Positions 30,298 through 40,454 are shown, numbered from the stretch's first letter. The stretch: DNA of 54,509 bases from Amoeboaphelidium occidentale (GCA_023515795.1 JALGPX010000006.1:184623-239131), one strand, 5' to 3'. The notes: generated by a model from the sequence alone, not told the origin. Made by a program: numbers and translations.

Positions 30298-31767
30298 TTA
30301 TCTTCCCATAAGCTCACAGCCTGCGCTTTCAGAGAATGCCTCCGAGACTTCAGCGTTCTTTAATTTGAAGGCTTCGATTGACTTGCTTATTCTTCCAACA
30401 ACTAAGGCAAACTTAAGCATAAGTTCATGGTCTTCAATCTTGTTGCATTCAAGACCAATTAAATTAATGTAATGCTCGTACAAAGTCAAGACTGTCTTCA
30501 TTCTGAACTTTCCAGAGTCCAATTTGCTCTTGTAGATCAACAACACAGCTTCTTCTTTTGATATCTTAATATTCTTCTTATAAATGTCACCTGGATTTAA
30601 AAGAATTTTGTATAATGTAGCAATTGCCATTGTCTAAACGTTAAATTCGAATTGCTGCATAGAAAGGAAACATACCTGCGGAATGGCACAAAATGCGAAT
30701 ATGTGTGGATCACTTAAAGCACTTAAAAATTGAATGCAATCTGGTACCAATTGCAGAACATCCATCACTAGTTCATACACACAATTCAAGTCTTGTAGTT
30801 GATGTAGAGAAATCGAGTATTTCTTTGTAACAGATTCAGGCCAAAAAGCACGGCCTTCCAACAAATCTTCGTGAAAATCGCGGATAATATTGACTTTCTG
30901 AAGGAACAGAGCCATAGAGTTTGCCAGACTATCTCCACACGCTCCAGAATATTCTCCCCCTTTAGACAAGTGATAATCGGGCAAGAAAGGTTCCAAAATC
31001 TTCAAAACTTCTCCGCGCTCTTCTGATGCTTTTAACACTGGAGAAATGAATAGCTTGCAAAGACCAATACCAACTAAGCCAGCAACATGGTAACAGTATC
31101 TGTTATAATCGCTGATGCCCTTGTTTACAGACACAATCTTTGTAACATCAACAGGAGTGGAATCATCCCTGAGAGAATCTGCCATTCCCTTGCCCATCTT
31201 CTCACAAATATCCTTAATAATTTCTCTCTGTTCATTGGTCAAGCCTTCGTTTTCAAATTCAAAGCGAGATGCTTTAGCCTTCTTCGTGCTCTTGCTCAAG
31301 TAAACTTGGCTAACAACATAGAAATGCCTCAATAGGACGGCATCTTTTTCATTAGACCCAGACTCGTTGAATGTATACGACTCATCAGACAGCTTTTCAT
31401 GAAACGTTTTCAGCATCTCACGCTTCCTATCAATGTCCAAAGTCATGTCGTCTTCGATGGTATCCAATGCGCGTAGAACCAAATAGAAAACACATATCGG
31501 CACACGCAAACCTTCCGGAAGCTCACGAATAACCATCGCAAAGGATCTGGATGTCAAGTCCAGGAAGTAGAAACATTTCTCTAAAGGGCTCTCAAAGCTG
31601 TTCACCATTTCGTCCTGTTCCTCTTTGCTCACAGGAAGCTTTGGCCTGGACACTTGAAACTGTCAGTAATAGATGCGCTTTGGAAACTTACATGACTTTT
31701 TGTACTCAGGAGAGAAGAAATATGCCAACAGATAGTAGTATTGAGAAACCTTTGAAAACTCCAACAT
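30298..31767 (-). CDS. ERG9: Squalene synthase
   Basis: Exons 31767-31692, 31652-30676 and 30633-30298, with introns of 39 and 42 nt; 462 residues. Exon 1 supplies MLEFSKVSQYYYLLAYFF; then LDLTSRSFAMVIRELPEGLR, the first Asp-rich site LRALDTIEDDM, YCYHVAGLVG, and the second Asp-rich site NIIRDFHEDL. It makes squalene from two farnesyl diphosphates, the first step committed to sterols. The usual C-terminal membrane anchor is not seen: the protein ends in a polar stretch (FSESAGCELMGR) with a stop and no good splice donor after it. A longer, alternatively spliced end cannot be excluded. Confidence 0.93.
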
Positions 31768-32027
31768 TCGTTATGCAAAATGGATCAGCTCTTGTATCAG
31801 TATGAAGAGGAGCCAAAATAATTAGCAAAACCATACTCGCGCCTTCACAATACGTTCCATTTGAGCGCGCGCGAGACTTATTGTGACTAGTTGTGACGCC
31901 TGACAATACAATCAGAGATTGATCAATCTATCAGTATGCGAATTCTACTGTGGCGTTTTAATCACTTATCAGCGCTATACAAATTAGCACGCTAAAAGTT
32001 TTTCTCTTATTCTTGTATTATTTATCA
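31768..32027. promoter_or_regulatory. Divergent promoter region of ERG9 with repeat and palindrome
   Basis: 260 bp. TTGTGAC occurs twice in direct order at 31881-31887 and 31891-31897, 10 bp apart (one helical turn). A perfect 14-bp palindrome, AGATTGATCAATCT, lies at 31916-31929. Both look like sites for paired or dimeric regulators; no known factor is assigned. Confidence 0.4.
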
Positions 32028-32524
32028 ATGAGATCTACTGAAAGTTCAATAGGAACAGTTGTACCAAAAGCTGATAATGGGTCGCACTCTAAAACCGAAT
32101 TAGAACAGTTAAAACTATCATTGCTACACGAGAGGCAACTAAGAAAGAGGGCCGAGAAAGAAGCATCAGCGGAAAGATTCTTAAGAAAGAAGTCAGAACA
32201 AGAAATGGAACGCATGGAGAGAATGTTACAGGCTTTGAAGTTTCACGGTGATCAGCACTCTAATGGTTCACGATCATGCCCTACATCTCCATCAAATTCA
32301 TATAATGGCGATGATATAGTAATCGATATATCCGGAATCAAAGATCGAGATAGCTCAGATGTATCCCAAGGAAATGGCGTGGTTGTAAAGGTAAGCTTTC
32401 ATAACTGCGCTAATGATAATCTGTTTAGAGTTCTATACAACGACCAAACAATTATGCACACGCTGATTTATACTATGATGATAGCGATACCAGTGATAAT
32501 GACTGGGATGAGGTCTACAGCTAA
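32028..32524 (+). CDS. Small coiled-coil protein, unknown function
   Basis: Exons 32028-32390 and 32429-32524, with a 38-nt intron; 152 residues. A charged coiled coil (about residues 20-75: TELEQLKLSLLHERQLRKR and on) is followed by a Ser-rich linker and a strongly acidic end (YYDDSDTSDNDWDEVYS). Reading through the intron gives a hydrophobic tail that is an artefact. Not recognised; the acidic Trp-containing end could be a docking peptide. It precedes ATG1 on the same strand by 248 bp. Confidence 0.6.
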
Positions 32525-32772
32525 GATTTTTATGATGTTTCACTTGAAACGTGCCAAAGCTTTAGAAATAAACATGTATGCTCTTTAACACTGTTTCTAC
32601 CTCCTAAATTCCGTCGAAACGTGTCAGAATCTGATAACAGACCTTCTGCATCGAGTGCCTAGTCACCACAAAGTAGCAGCATCCTCAAACAAGCCAATCG
32701 CGCCATCAGGTGATCAAATTCCACCATTTGATTCGTTAGCCACACACATTCTTTCAAGCATGTTTTACTAGG
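32525..32772 (+). promoter_or_regulatory. ATG1 upstream region with CCAAT box
   Basis: A CCAATCG element lies at 32694-32700, about 75 bp before the ATG, matching the position of the CCAAT box at ATG8. An inverted repeat GTTTCA-CT-TGAAAC stands at 32537-32550. Confidence 0.3.
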
Positions 32773-34479
32773 ATGATGGATGCTACAAAAGCCGAGATAT
32801 CCGACACTGTAATTGGACAAGGAAGCTTTGCGACTGTGTATCTTGCTAAAGCAGAAGAGGTAAACAGTGATCTTGTTAATGCAAAATGTCTCATTCCTTA
32901 GGAACTTGTTGCAGTGAAATGCATCAACAAGGGAAAACTAAATAAGCGTCTCTATGAATCGATCTGCTCAGAAGTTCAGCTCATGAAGCGCATCAAGAAT
33001 GATCATGTTTTACGGCTTTTGGCTGTTGAAGAAACTACTGATCATATCAAATTATACACGGAATACTGTTCCTTGGGAGATCTTGCAATTTTCATCAAGA
33101 ATGAGAAAGGAAAGAATTCTTTGGGAGGCATTCCGGCTTATTACGTCTTCAGCTTTCTGAAACAATTGGCCTCTGCGCTACACGTCATGCGGGAAATGAA
33201 TTTGGTGCACAGAGATTTAAAGCCACAGAATATTCTTCTTTCAAATAAGCAAGTTACTGGCTCTTTGATGGGCGGAAGCGCAGGAACGGAAATCGTTTTG
33301 AAGCTTGGCGATTTCGGTTTCGCTCGCGTATTGAGTGGAGAGCAAATGGCTGAAACATTATGTGGCTCTCCTCTGTACATGGCACCAGAGATATTGAGAT
33401 ATGAAAAATATGACGCTAAAGCAGATTTATGGAGTGTTGGCATAATTCTTTATGAAATGATCTGTGGTCGCACTCCGTTCAAAGCACAAAACCATTTGGC
33501 TCTTATCAAGAAGATTCAGATGACCAAAAATGTATTATTTCCGGATGAATCTCCCGAAAATAAGAATTACTCCGGCTCACAATCTCATCCCATTAAAATA
33601 CCAAGTTCCTCACACACAATGATGGCGTTCTCTTCACCTTCAGAATTGCAGACCTCAAGAAATTCAAAGAGCTCGAATGAGAATTTAGCTTCTGATAAAG
33701 GATTCTCAAAGGATTTGCGTTCTTTGACTCGTGGCCTTCTTAAGAAAGATCCCATGGAACGTTTGAGCTTTGAGGAATTCTTCTTGAACTCCTGTGTTCG
33801 ACTTGGAACAGATTACATCAATATTGGATCTAAAGAAAACATTCAACCTAGTATTAACTCACTACCACAAACTGTACAAAAGCACTCAGTATCATTACCA
33901 TCATCAAGTTCAAGCCAAGCTTCATCGATATCACAAAAGAATCTTCGCCGCGTTAATTCATCCACATATTCTACTTATCACCCTTCTCCGGTTACTCAAA
34001 GTCAGGAAGAGCCGTTTCACATGGAAGATGTACCGCAGAAGAGAATATTGCCACCATCTTTGAATATCACTGAACAGTTACAAAGTGATACTTCAACTGT
34101 TTGGTCTCCAGACTTTCCAAATTTGTCTTTACCATTTGCAAATACGAAGATTGAATTGAGTTCTTCTACAGGAACTGTTATTGAAGCGCCCAAAGCTTCG
34201 AAAAACTCTCCTGTTTTACGCGACTCTGGATATCCTCGCGGACAAGAAATTATAAATGCAAGACGTGAGAATGCAGAAATTCAAAAGGCGACCGTTGTTT
34301 CGATGGCTGCACATTCTTTGGGAGCTGTTGCAAAGATTGTCGTCAACTCTGCAAAAGGAATTATTAGTCTTGGATATCCTTCGTTTGAAGACCAAGATGA
34401 CGGAGAGAATATGGACCCAAACAAAGATGACACGGAGAAAGATGGATATGTCTTTATAAAAGCCAACAATAATTATTAG
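32773..34479 (+). CDS. ATG1: Autophagy-initiating kinase Atg1/ULK
   Basis: Exons 32773-32859 and 32902-34479, with a 42-nt intron; 554 residues. Kinase domain (about 10-270): GQGSFATVYLA, AVKCI lysine, HRDLKPQNILLS, GDFGFARVL and METLCGSPLYMAPEIL-type activation segment (here MAETLCGSPLYMAPE), the hallmark of Atg1/ULK. A Ser/Gln-rich linker follows and a short helical end (VVSMAAHSLGAVAKIVVNSA) that resembles the first helices of the MIT-type tail which binds Atg13. The last residues, DGYVFIK, fit an Atg8-interacting motif. The protein is shorter than yeast Atg1. Its stop is 34 bp from that of the TMEM135-like gene. Confidence 0.9.
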
Positions 34480-34513
34480 AATAGTATTACAATTCATTAA
34501 AATCTGTTATATT

Positions 34514-35896
34514 TTACTGTTTCTTTTCTTCATTATTATTCTCTACATCGAGAAGGAATGATATGATTCCTTTAATTGCCGGTTTCATATTCTCCGGATA
34601 TACTATCGCTCTACTAACAATAATAGCGAAACTAGAGCACAATGTGCCAGTCAGTAAGAGATCCAGTAGAGGTGTAAATAGTTTTCGTTGCGCATCAGTC
34701 CATCGAAGCCAAACAGATCGATAAAAAACGGAATATAATGCTCTAGGCATCACATACATTGCAAGTTCTGTTCTTCTTTCTGGCTTTTCAATTATAATCG
34801 TAAGAGTTCCAGCAAGGGTTGCAAGAGTAGGCGTAATAACATGATCATTCTTGAAATAATTCCTCAGCTTGCAAACGGTGTACCAAATAGTTCCAACTAG
34901 AGACGCAAGAAAAATAGACGACCTTAGAATAGAGAGAAGCGGCTTTCTGATACTAACATGCGTTTCTTTTTCGTCATTAATCTTGCTGCTAGAGTTATTC
35001 TTCTTTTGATTTCTTTTAATGAGAGATATCATAAATGGCACCATGTATAGAGGTATGTATAGAGATAAAGATCTTAAAAATGCCATTTGGAATCTTGTTA
35101 ATGCATGTGCTTCGCAAGTCATGCCGTCATGAACAACAGGATTACATTTGATGAAGGATTGAATCCGTGGGTCACCCAAAGATGGATCGATACTCTTTGC
35201 CTCACAGTAATTTTTTAAAATATCTTCATAACCATAACCTAATTCTTTCATGTAATCCAACTTTCCCTCTTTCTTCCAGCGTAGAAATTGAATCAAATCT
35301 TGGTCCATATCAGAGAACTTTGTGATAAACTTTGTGAACGCTTTCGGAATACTTTCCCTTGAGTAAAACCATGAATAAAGAACTTCCCAAGTCGAAAAAA
35401 CGAAAACTATTCCAAAGAAGCCATGCGAGTGATCAAATGAGAAACGGCTTGAAACGACGATGTCTAAAGCACGAACAAATAACAAAAGCGTCAGCTCTAG
35501 TCGCTTTTCCATCGGAATAATATAAAGGCACAATGCAGATATGGAAGCAGCTTTGAAGATCTTGTTAAGCCTCTTCTTTTGATGTTCTGATGAGTGAACA
35601 TCATGTGAAACAACACTCGATTTACGGCTCTGAGCACCAAGATCATCCTTGCCCCGCATTGATACTTGGCCCAACAGAGGATTATTCTCTAAATACTTGT
35701 ATGATACAACTGTTAATGCCAATGCAATAGCCATTCGATGGTTTTCTAGCTTGAGTATGTGAGAAGACAAGCTTTTATGTAAAGACTTGTCCCTTTTCCG
35801 TGCTAGCAAGGCTCGAAGCAGACTCGGTACATTGTCAATTGCCCAACCAACCAAGTAAGCCCTGCTTGAGCTGACGAGATATTCCAAACTTTTCAT
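34514..35896 (-). CDS. TMEM135-like multi-span membrane protein
   Basis: 460 residues from the ATG at 35896. Several hydrophobic helices; the TMEM135 signatures are a Cys/His block before a span (CEAHALTRF then LRSLSLYIPLYMVPF) and EKPERRTELAMYVMPRAL in the second half. Animal TMEM135 is on mitochondria, peroxisomes and lipid droplets and affects mitochondrial fission and lipid traffic; fungal members are poorly known. A 20-residue longer start is possible but would reach into the opposite gene's 5' end. Start codons of this gene and the BMT-type gene lie only 33 bp apart. Confidence 0.75.
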   Translation of the reverse strand: MKSLEYLVSSSRAYLVGWAIDNVPSLLRALLARKRDKSLHKSLSSHILKLENHRMAIALALTVVSYKYLENNPLLGQVSMRGKDDLGAQSRKSSVVSHDVHSSEHQKKRLNKIFKAASISALCLYIIPMEKRLELTLLLFVRALDIVVSSRFSFDHSHGFFGIVFVFSTWEVLYSWFYSRESIPKAFTKFITKFSDMDQDLIQFLRWKKEGKLDYMKELGYGYEDILKNYCEAKSIDPSLGDPRIQSFIKCNPVVHDGMTCEAHALTRFQMAFLRSLSLYIPLYMVPFMISLIKRNQKKNNSSSKINDEKETHVSIRKPLLSILRSSIFLASLVGTIWYTVCKLRNYFKNDHVITPTLATLAGTLTIIIEKPERRTELAMYVMPRALYSVFYRSVWLRWTDAQRKLFTPLLDLLLTGTLCSSFAIIVSRAIVYPENMKPAIKGIISFLLDVENNNEEKKQ

Positions 35897-35929
35897 TTTT
35901 TGTAACTGCAGAAGACTGTGAAATCTCAA

Positions 35930-36985
35930 ATGGTGGCAAATGTTGAAGTTCAGCAAAAGCGCAACGATCGCGAAGTGCTTCGTTTCGTTGAAAGCGTAGT
36001 CGATAAGAAAGGCCTGACAGAGGACTGGTTCAAGGGGGATGATACATTAAACCGCTTGCAGGATATCAAGAAAGGCTTAAAGAATCGCGAGTACATGGAA
36101 GTGTTTCTCTCATCGGAAGAACATTTGATGACTTATTTTGCATTCTACGTGCCTTCTCGCGTAATGTGCTACTATTCTCTGTTTACGGAACATTTGAGTG
36201 GAGTTATCACAGGCAGGAATCAAATGATCGAGCTCGAACTTCAAAGACGCAGACAAAAGAGGAGAACGAATGGCACTGTATTCGATAAATTTGAAAGTGC
36301 AGACTCCGTTGAAGTAATGTGTATTGGTGCTGGAGCTGGTAGTGAACTGTTGGCGTTTGGTTTAGTGATTTTTGATCAGCTTCGAGGCTCAGAAGGCTCG
36401 ACGCTTAGTTTAGAGGCTCTTGATAAGATGACTTTTACCGATTATCAAGAATGGGTCTCAAAGAATTACTGTCCAAGTAACATTAATCTCACAATGATCG
36501 ATATCGCGAACTGGCACAGCATATTTAACACACTTCAAGAGCACCTTGACGATGAACTCTTCTCAAGCCTTAAATGTGATGTGAAAACTCAGTTCTTAAA
36601 TGATGACATCTTGGCATTACCCGATTCTGCTAAACTACAAGATCTTTGTGGCGCCTGTTCTATTGTCACATTTGCTTTTGTTTTGAACGAGTTATTTACA
36701 GAGTCAAAACAGAAGACCATCAAGATGATTTCTTCTTTACTTAAGAACTTAAAGAAAGGCACACTCCTTATGTTCCTGGAATCCGCGGGGTCCATTTCTG
36801 AACTTGAAGTCAGAAACAAACCTGTAATGGTTTTTCAGCTTTTAGACAAGATTGCGTCTCTGGAGAACATTTACTCAAATGACTCGCAATGGTATCGCTA
36901 TGATGCGTCTCTCGATGACGAAGTTCCATACACGCTAAACAACATGAGATTTTTCATACGGCTCTACAGATTCAAAGGATTATGA
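35930..36985 (+). CDS. 25S rRNA methyltransferase, Bmt5/6-type (DUF3115-like)
   Basis: 351 residues. The Rossmann-type SAM motif VMCIGAGAGSELLAF, an upstream block FAFYVPSRVMCYYSLFTEHL, FVLNELF, TLLMFLESAGS and the closing LNNMRFFIRLYRF fit the fungal 25S_rRNA_Me family, whose yeast member methylates a uridine of the large-subunit rRNA. Assignment to a single Bmt paralogue is not made. Start at ATG 35930; the codon 12 bp before is not ATG. Confidence 0.65.
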   Translation: MVANVEVQQKRNDREVLRFVESVVDKKGLTEDWFKGDDTLNRLQDIKKGLKNREYMEVFLSSEEHLMTYFAFYVPSRVMCYYSLFTEHLSGVITGRNQMIELELQRRRQKRRTNGTVFDKFESADSVEVMCIGAGAGSELLAFGLVIFDQLRGSEGSTLSLEALDKMTFTDYQEWVSKNYCPSNINLTMIDIANWHSIFNTLQEHLDDELFSSLKCDVKTQFLNDDILALPDSAKLQDLCGACSIVTFAFVLNELFTESKQKTIKMISSLLKNLKKGTLLMFLESAGSISELEVRNKPVMVFQLLDKIASLENIYSNDSQWYRYDASLDDEVPYTLNNMRFFIRLYRFKGL

Positions 36986-37124
36986 GAGGACCGCGTTGCC
37001 GAGTTTGTAATGACCGGGTTTAAAGATAGCAGAAAGTTTTTTGTTAAATGTTTGATATGTGAAGACTGTGTTTAGTTGCAAACGAGCTGGCGCTATTTTT
37101 AGATTTTGTTTTGATCATTCCATC

Positions 37125-38366
37125 ATGAGTACAAGCCAACTGCCGGTGGGTAAATCCAGAACACAGGAGGAGTAAGATCGCATTTTCTATCGGTTTACAT
37201 TTAGTCTGCATCGTTTGGCTCGCGAATGCTTGTATGATAATTCACCGAAACCTGTAGTTCAACCGCATGAATATGATCCAAAGTTTGATCCAAAAATGCA
37301 GCACTTTTATCGACGCAAGAGTGTTTATGATAATTTAGTCAAAGCTGGATTTGTGAATGAAAACGGGGAGTTTCTTACAAGAAAGGAATTTGACAGGAGA
37401 CAAGCACTTTTGGCTCGTGACGAGAAGATGAAGGCAAAGAAGCAGCAGCATAAAGAATCAGATGTTCGGCTAGAAGTACGTCGAATGTTATCACAAATGC
37501 GAACGTTGCGGACTGGAGAGAATTCTACGAGTTCAAACGCGAGCTTGAAATCAGTAAATGCTCAACCGTCAATTCGAAAGCCGTCTTCAGGCACAAGTCA
37601 TCTGCAAAAGAAGCCAAGCAACACGTCCATAACTCAAATCAGAAAATTTGATACTTCTGATAAACAGAACAGACCTTCAAGCGCTTTGTCTGGTGATAGA
37701 AAAGACTTTGAACGAAAGCCCTCATTCAGCATTAGGGATTCCAAAGAACAACTTTTTGACGATGGTGACTATGATACAGGTGATGTTCAGCCTCCTGATA
37801 TGACTTCTTCGGAATCAAGTGATATTCCGTTATGGATTTTGAACAATGGTCCGAACGGTTCTTCTGGTGCAAGTCGGTCTTTCATCCGAAAGCGAGATAT
37901 CACATCCTCTCAAAAGCCTCTCATAGAGAAACGGTCATTATCTTCAAGGAACAGCATATCAGGGGATAAAATCAAAGAATCTGCCACCAAATTACCGTCA
38001 TTAGAAAAAAGGCATGCCAATGGATCCCAAGGAGTGCTTAAAAGCTCTAGTTCGCTGAACCAGATAAAACTCACGGTTCTACCTGAGCTAAAAAGCCGTC
38101 CGACGAATTCTGCACAAAAGACTAATGTTGTTGGAGAGTCTACACAAAAAATTGATGATGGTGTGAACAATGTGCCAAAGAGCGATCAAGCTTTCACGTG
38201 GAGCACTTCTAGTTCATCTCATCACGCTGATAATCCATCTTATCGCATTCGCGCAGTTCCACTTAATTCAATTGGTGGCGTTGCAGAGTTTCAGGCAAAA
38301 TCATCGTTGAAACCACAAAGCTCAGAAGTGGAATCATCGTCATATCATATTCAAGCACGCTCATGA
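37125..38366 (+). CDS. Unknown protein: conserved-looking N-terminal domain and long disordered tail
   Basis: Exons 37125-37171 and 37205-38366, with a 33-nt intron; 402 residues. Residues 15-110 are ordered and charged (HEYDPKFDPKMQHFYRRKSV, then VKAGFVNENGEFLTRKEF), ending in a coiled helix. The remaining 290 residues are Ser/Lys-rich and disordered, with scattered short basic blocks. I do not recognise the family. The N-terminal block reads like the microtubule- or cilium-associated small domains, but this is only an impression. Confidence 0.65.
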
Positions 38367-38403
38367 AAAGTACAAAACATCTCAATATAATATTTCTATT
38401 CAT

Positions 38404-38589
38404 TTAATCACCTCTGTCTTCTTTATCTAAACAATTGACTGACCACACGCTGCTTGTTCCAGTAGATGTGCAACGATCGGTACCAGAAAGTTTCATCGTT
38501 GCCAACTTGCTGTCCTCCTTCTTTGGTAATGGCGATGAGAAGTACAGCTGGGCTAAAGTAGCGAATAGACAAAAGTAATACAACTTCAT
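38404..38589 (-). CDS. Possible small secreted protein
   Basis: 61 residues. Starts with a good signal peptide (MKLYYFCLFATLAQLYFSSP), followed by 40 polar residues with two Cys (DRC and NCL) that could pair. The size and Cys pair fit a small secreted peptide; nothing else supports it. The stop lies 37 bp from that of the previous gene, the spacing usual here. Confidence 0.4.
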   Translation of the reverse strand: MKLYYFCLFATLAQLYFSSPLPKKEDSKLATMKLSGTDRCTSTGTSSVWSVNCLDKEDRGD

Positions 38590-38804
38590 TGTGATAAAAG
38601 GAATGAAACAGGAAAGATTTTATTAGCAATTCAATCAAGGCCTAGATCGCGATCAGATTCTTGTCAAGCTACAACAGCACCGACGTGAACATCAACATCA
38701 ACAAGTACTCTGACGTAATTTGGGAGTTTGAAACTTTCGAGCGTTCAGCTGCATGTTTGATCATCTAGTCGCAGTTAAACTTTCTTTTCGTCATTGTGAC
38801 AAAC

Positions 38805-39608
38805 ATGCCGCAAACAGAACAGAACAAGAACGACATTCAACTGGACGTATCTACAGGCACTGATGACAGTTTTGGTCACGACGAAGAAACTTTTGGACAT
38901 AAACACTTCATACACAGAGCTCAATGGTTGCGTGCAGCTGTGTTGGGAATGAATGATGGCTTGATTTCGACTTCCTCTTTGATGATCGGAATAACCGCAG
39001 GTACATTCAGTGCTGATTCTCTACGTCCAACAAACTTGGCCGGTGTTGCAGGTCTTACTTCTGGCGCGCTGTCTATGGCATTGGGCGAGTTTGTGAGTGT
39101 GTATTCACAAAGGGATGTTGAGCAAGCCGATGTTAATCGCGAGCGAAGGGAAATGGAGAGGTCTGAAGCTGCTAGGGAACTAGAAAAGAGAGAGCTGGCA
39201 AAGATTTACATGGTAAAGGGACTCAGTGAACGTTTAGCAAAGGAAGTTGCAGAGGAACTGCATGACAGGCCAATTGAAGAGATTGTCAAGATTCATGCTC
39301 GTGATGAGCTTGGCATTGATGTCGATGAGTACGCAAAACCATGGACTGCTGCTGGTGCTTCAGCGTTGTGTTTTTCTGTTGGTGCCGCCCTTCCGCTGTT
39401 ATCAGGTGGTTTTATTTCTGATCCTGTGTGGAGAATTGTTTCGATCGCTCTTGTTGCGACACTTGGTCTGTTATTTTCCGGGGTAACAAGCGCAAGTCTA
39501 GGCGGCGCTCCTATAGTTCCGGCCGTCATAAGAATTGTCGTTGGCGGATGGATAGCGATGGCTGCTACTTTTGGAATAGGTTTCGCGTTTGATGCTCCTG
39601 CCGCGTAA
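38805..39608 (+). CDS. VIT1/CCC1-family vacuolar iron/manganese transporter
   Basis: 267 residues from the ATG at 38805. Family features: AAVLGMNDGLISTSSLMIG in span 1, SMALGEFVSVYSQRDVE in span 2, then the cytosolic Glu-rich metal-binding helices (RREMERSEAARELEKRE) and three further spans after KPWTAAGASALC. CCC1 moves Fe2+/Mn2+ into the vacuole in exchange for protons. Its last 111 bp also lie inside an open frame on the other strand. Confidence 0.92.
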   Translation: MPQTEQNKNDIQLDVSTGTDDSFGHDEETFGHKHFIHRAQWLRAAVLGMNDGLISTSSLMIGITAGTFSADSLRPTNLAGVAGLTSGALSMALGEFVSVYSQRDVEQADVNRERREMERSEAARELEKRELAKIYMVKGLSERLAKEVAEELHDRPIEEIVKIHARDELGIDVDEYAKPWTAAGASALCFSVGAALPLLSGGFISDPVWRIVSIALVATLGLLFSGVTSASLGGAPIVPAVIRIVVGGWIAMAATFGIGFAFDAPAA

Positions 39609-39929
39609 GGATTTTTGCCGTAATGAATTAAATTTTGATCTCTTGTGACCTCTCTTAGATTTCCTCTTTTGCTCGTCTGCCCATTCCTTATGAAGAGCCG
39701 TGTAATCCATAACTACATTGGCTGGCCTGTTCGCGTATGGAATTTTTGATTGCTTCCTGAGCCACTTTATGCCGACTGTGACTTCTCCACATCGTTTCTT
39801 CATCAGAGCCTCCTCTTCATCGCTATAAAAATACTTCTTCTCTTTGATTTTCTCGTTGTGCTCATTCGCGTCTAGTGGCACTTCTTCCACGACCTTTTCT
39901 ACGCGTACATTTGAAAACAGAGGAAACAT
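39498..39929 (-). CDS. Basic protein of unknown function overlapping the CCC1 3' end
   Basis: 143 residues. An acidic start leads into YFYSDEEEALMKKRCGEVTV, a middle block (KWLRKQSKIPYANRPANVVM) and a strongly basic tail (KRKSKRGHKRSKF and an Arg/Ser-rich end). The first 105 residues have coding character; the last 37 lie antisense to the transporter, so the real end may be earlier through a missed splice. Not recognised. Confidence 0.4.
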   Translation of the reverse strand: MFPLFSNVRVEKVVEEVPLDANEHNEKIKEKKYFYSDEEEALMKKRCGEVTVGIKWLRKQSKIPYANRPANVVMDYTALHKEWADEQKRKSKRGHKRSKFNSLRQKSLRGRSIKRETYSKSSSHRYPSANDNSYDGRNYRSAA

Positions 39930-39960
39930 CGTGCAAAAATGACGAAACCATTTATTGTTC

Positions 39961-40317
39961 TTAGACGCCGCCAGCAGCTATCGTAAGCAAGTTGGCAATG
40001 TTATCAGGGCTAAATGCTGTGCCCTCATCAGGATCATGCGTTCCGACAGCTCGATTGTGTAGTTCTGCAGCCATGTGGCCAGTGATACCTCCAGCAGCTG
40101 CACCTCCAGCGAGCATTAGACCAGTTGTAAGAACCTCTTCGGGGACAATTTTCTTCTTCTTTTGGACTTTTGTTGCCACGTTCAATGCTGCGCCGGTGAC
40201 TTTTCTGTGTGAAACAGCTGCCTTCAACACGGCGCTAAGAGCCTGTGGATTTCGCGGAAGCGTAGCAACTAGATCAAAAAGCAATAGCAGAGCTCCAAAT
40301 ACAAGAAGGACTCTCAT
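39961..40317 (-). CDS. Small secreted or vacuolar Ala/Gly-rich protein
   Basis: 118 residues from the ATG at 40317. Signal peptide MRVLLVFGALLLLFDLVATL, a Lys-rich linker (KVQKKKKIVPEE), an Ala/Gly stretch (GLMLAGGAAAGGITGHMA) that may be a membrane helix, and a short polar end. No family recognised. An in-frame ATG 48 bp upstream would place residues before the signal peptide and is not favoured. Confidence 0.5.
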   Translation of the reverse strand: MRVLLVFGALLLLFDLVATLPRNPQALSAVLKAAVSHRKVTGAALNVATKVQKKKKIVPEEVLTTGLMLAGGAAAGGITGHMAAELHNRAVGTHDPDEGTAFSPDNIANLLTIAAGGV

Positions 40318-40454
40318 TCTTTCGAATATCATTGCAATTGAAAATTTTAAGAAAGGAGTTGTCACATGTGTCGAATGATCTTTGATCCGACAACTTTGGT
40401 CAGGGGCAGTAAGAGTAGAGAAGACACGTCAAATAGGTTTTTAGTAAAGATAAA

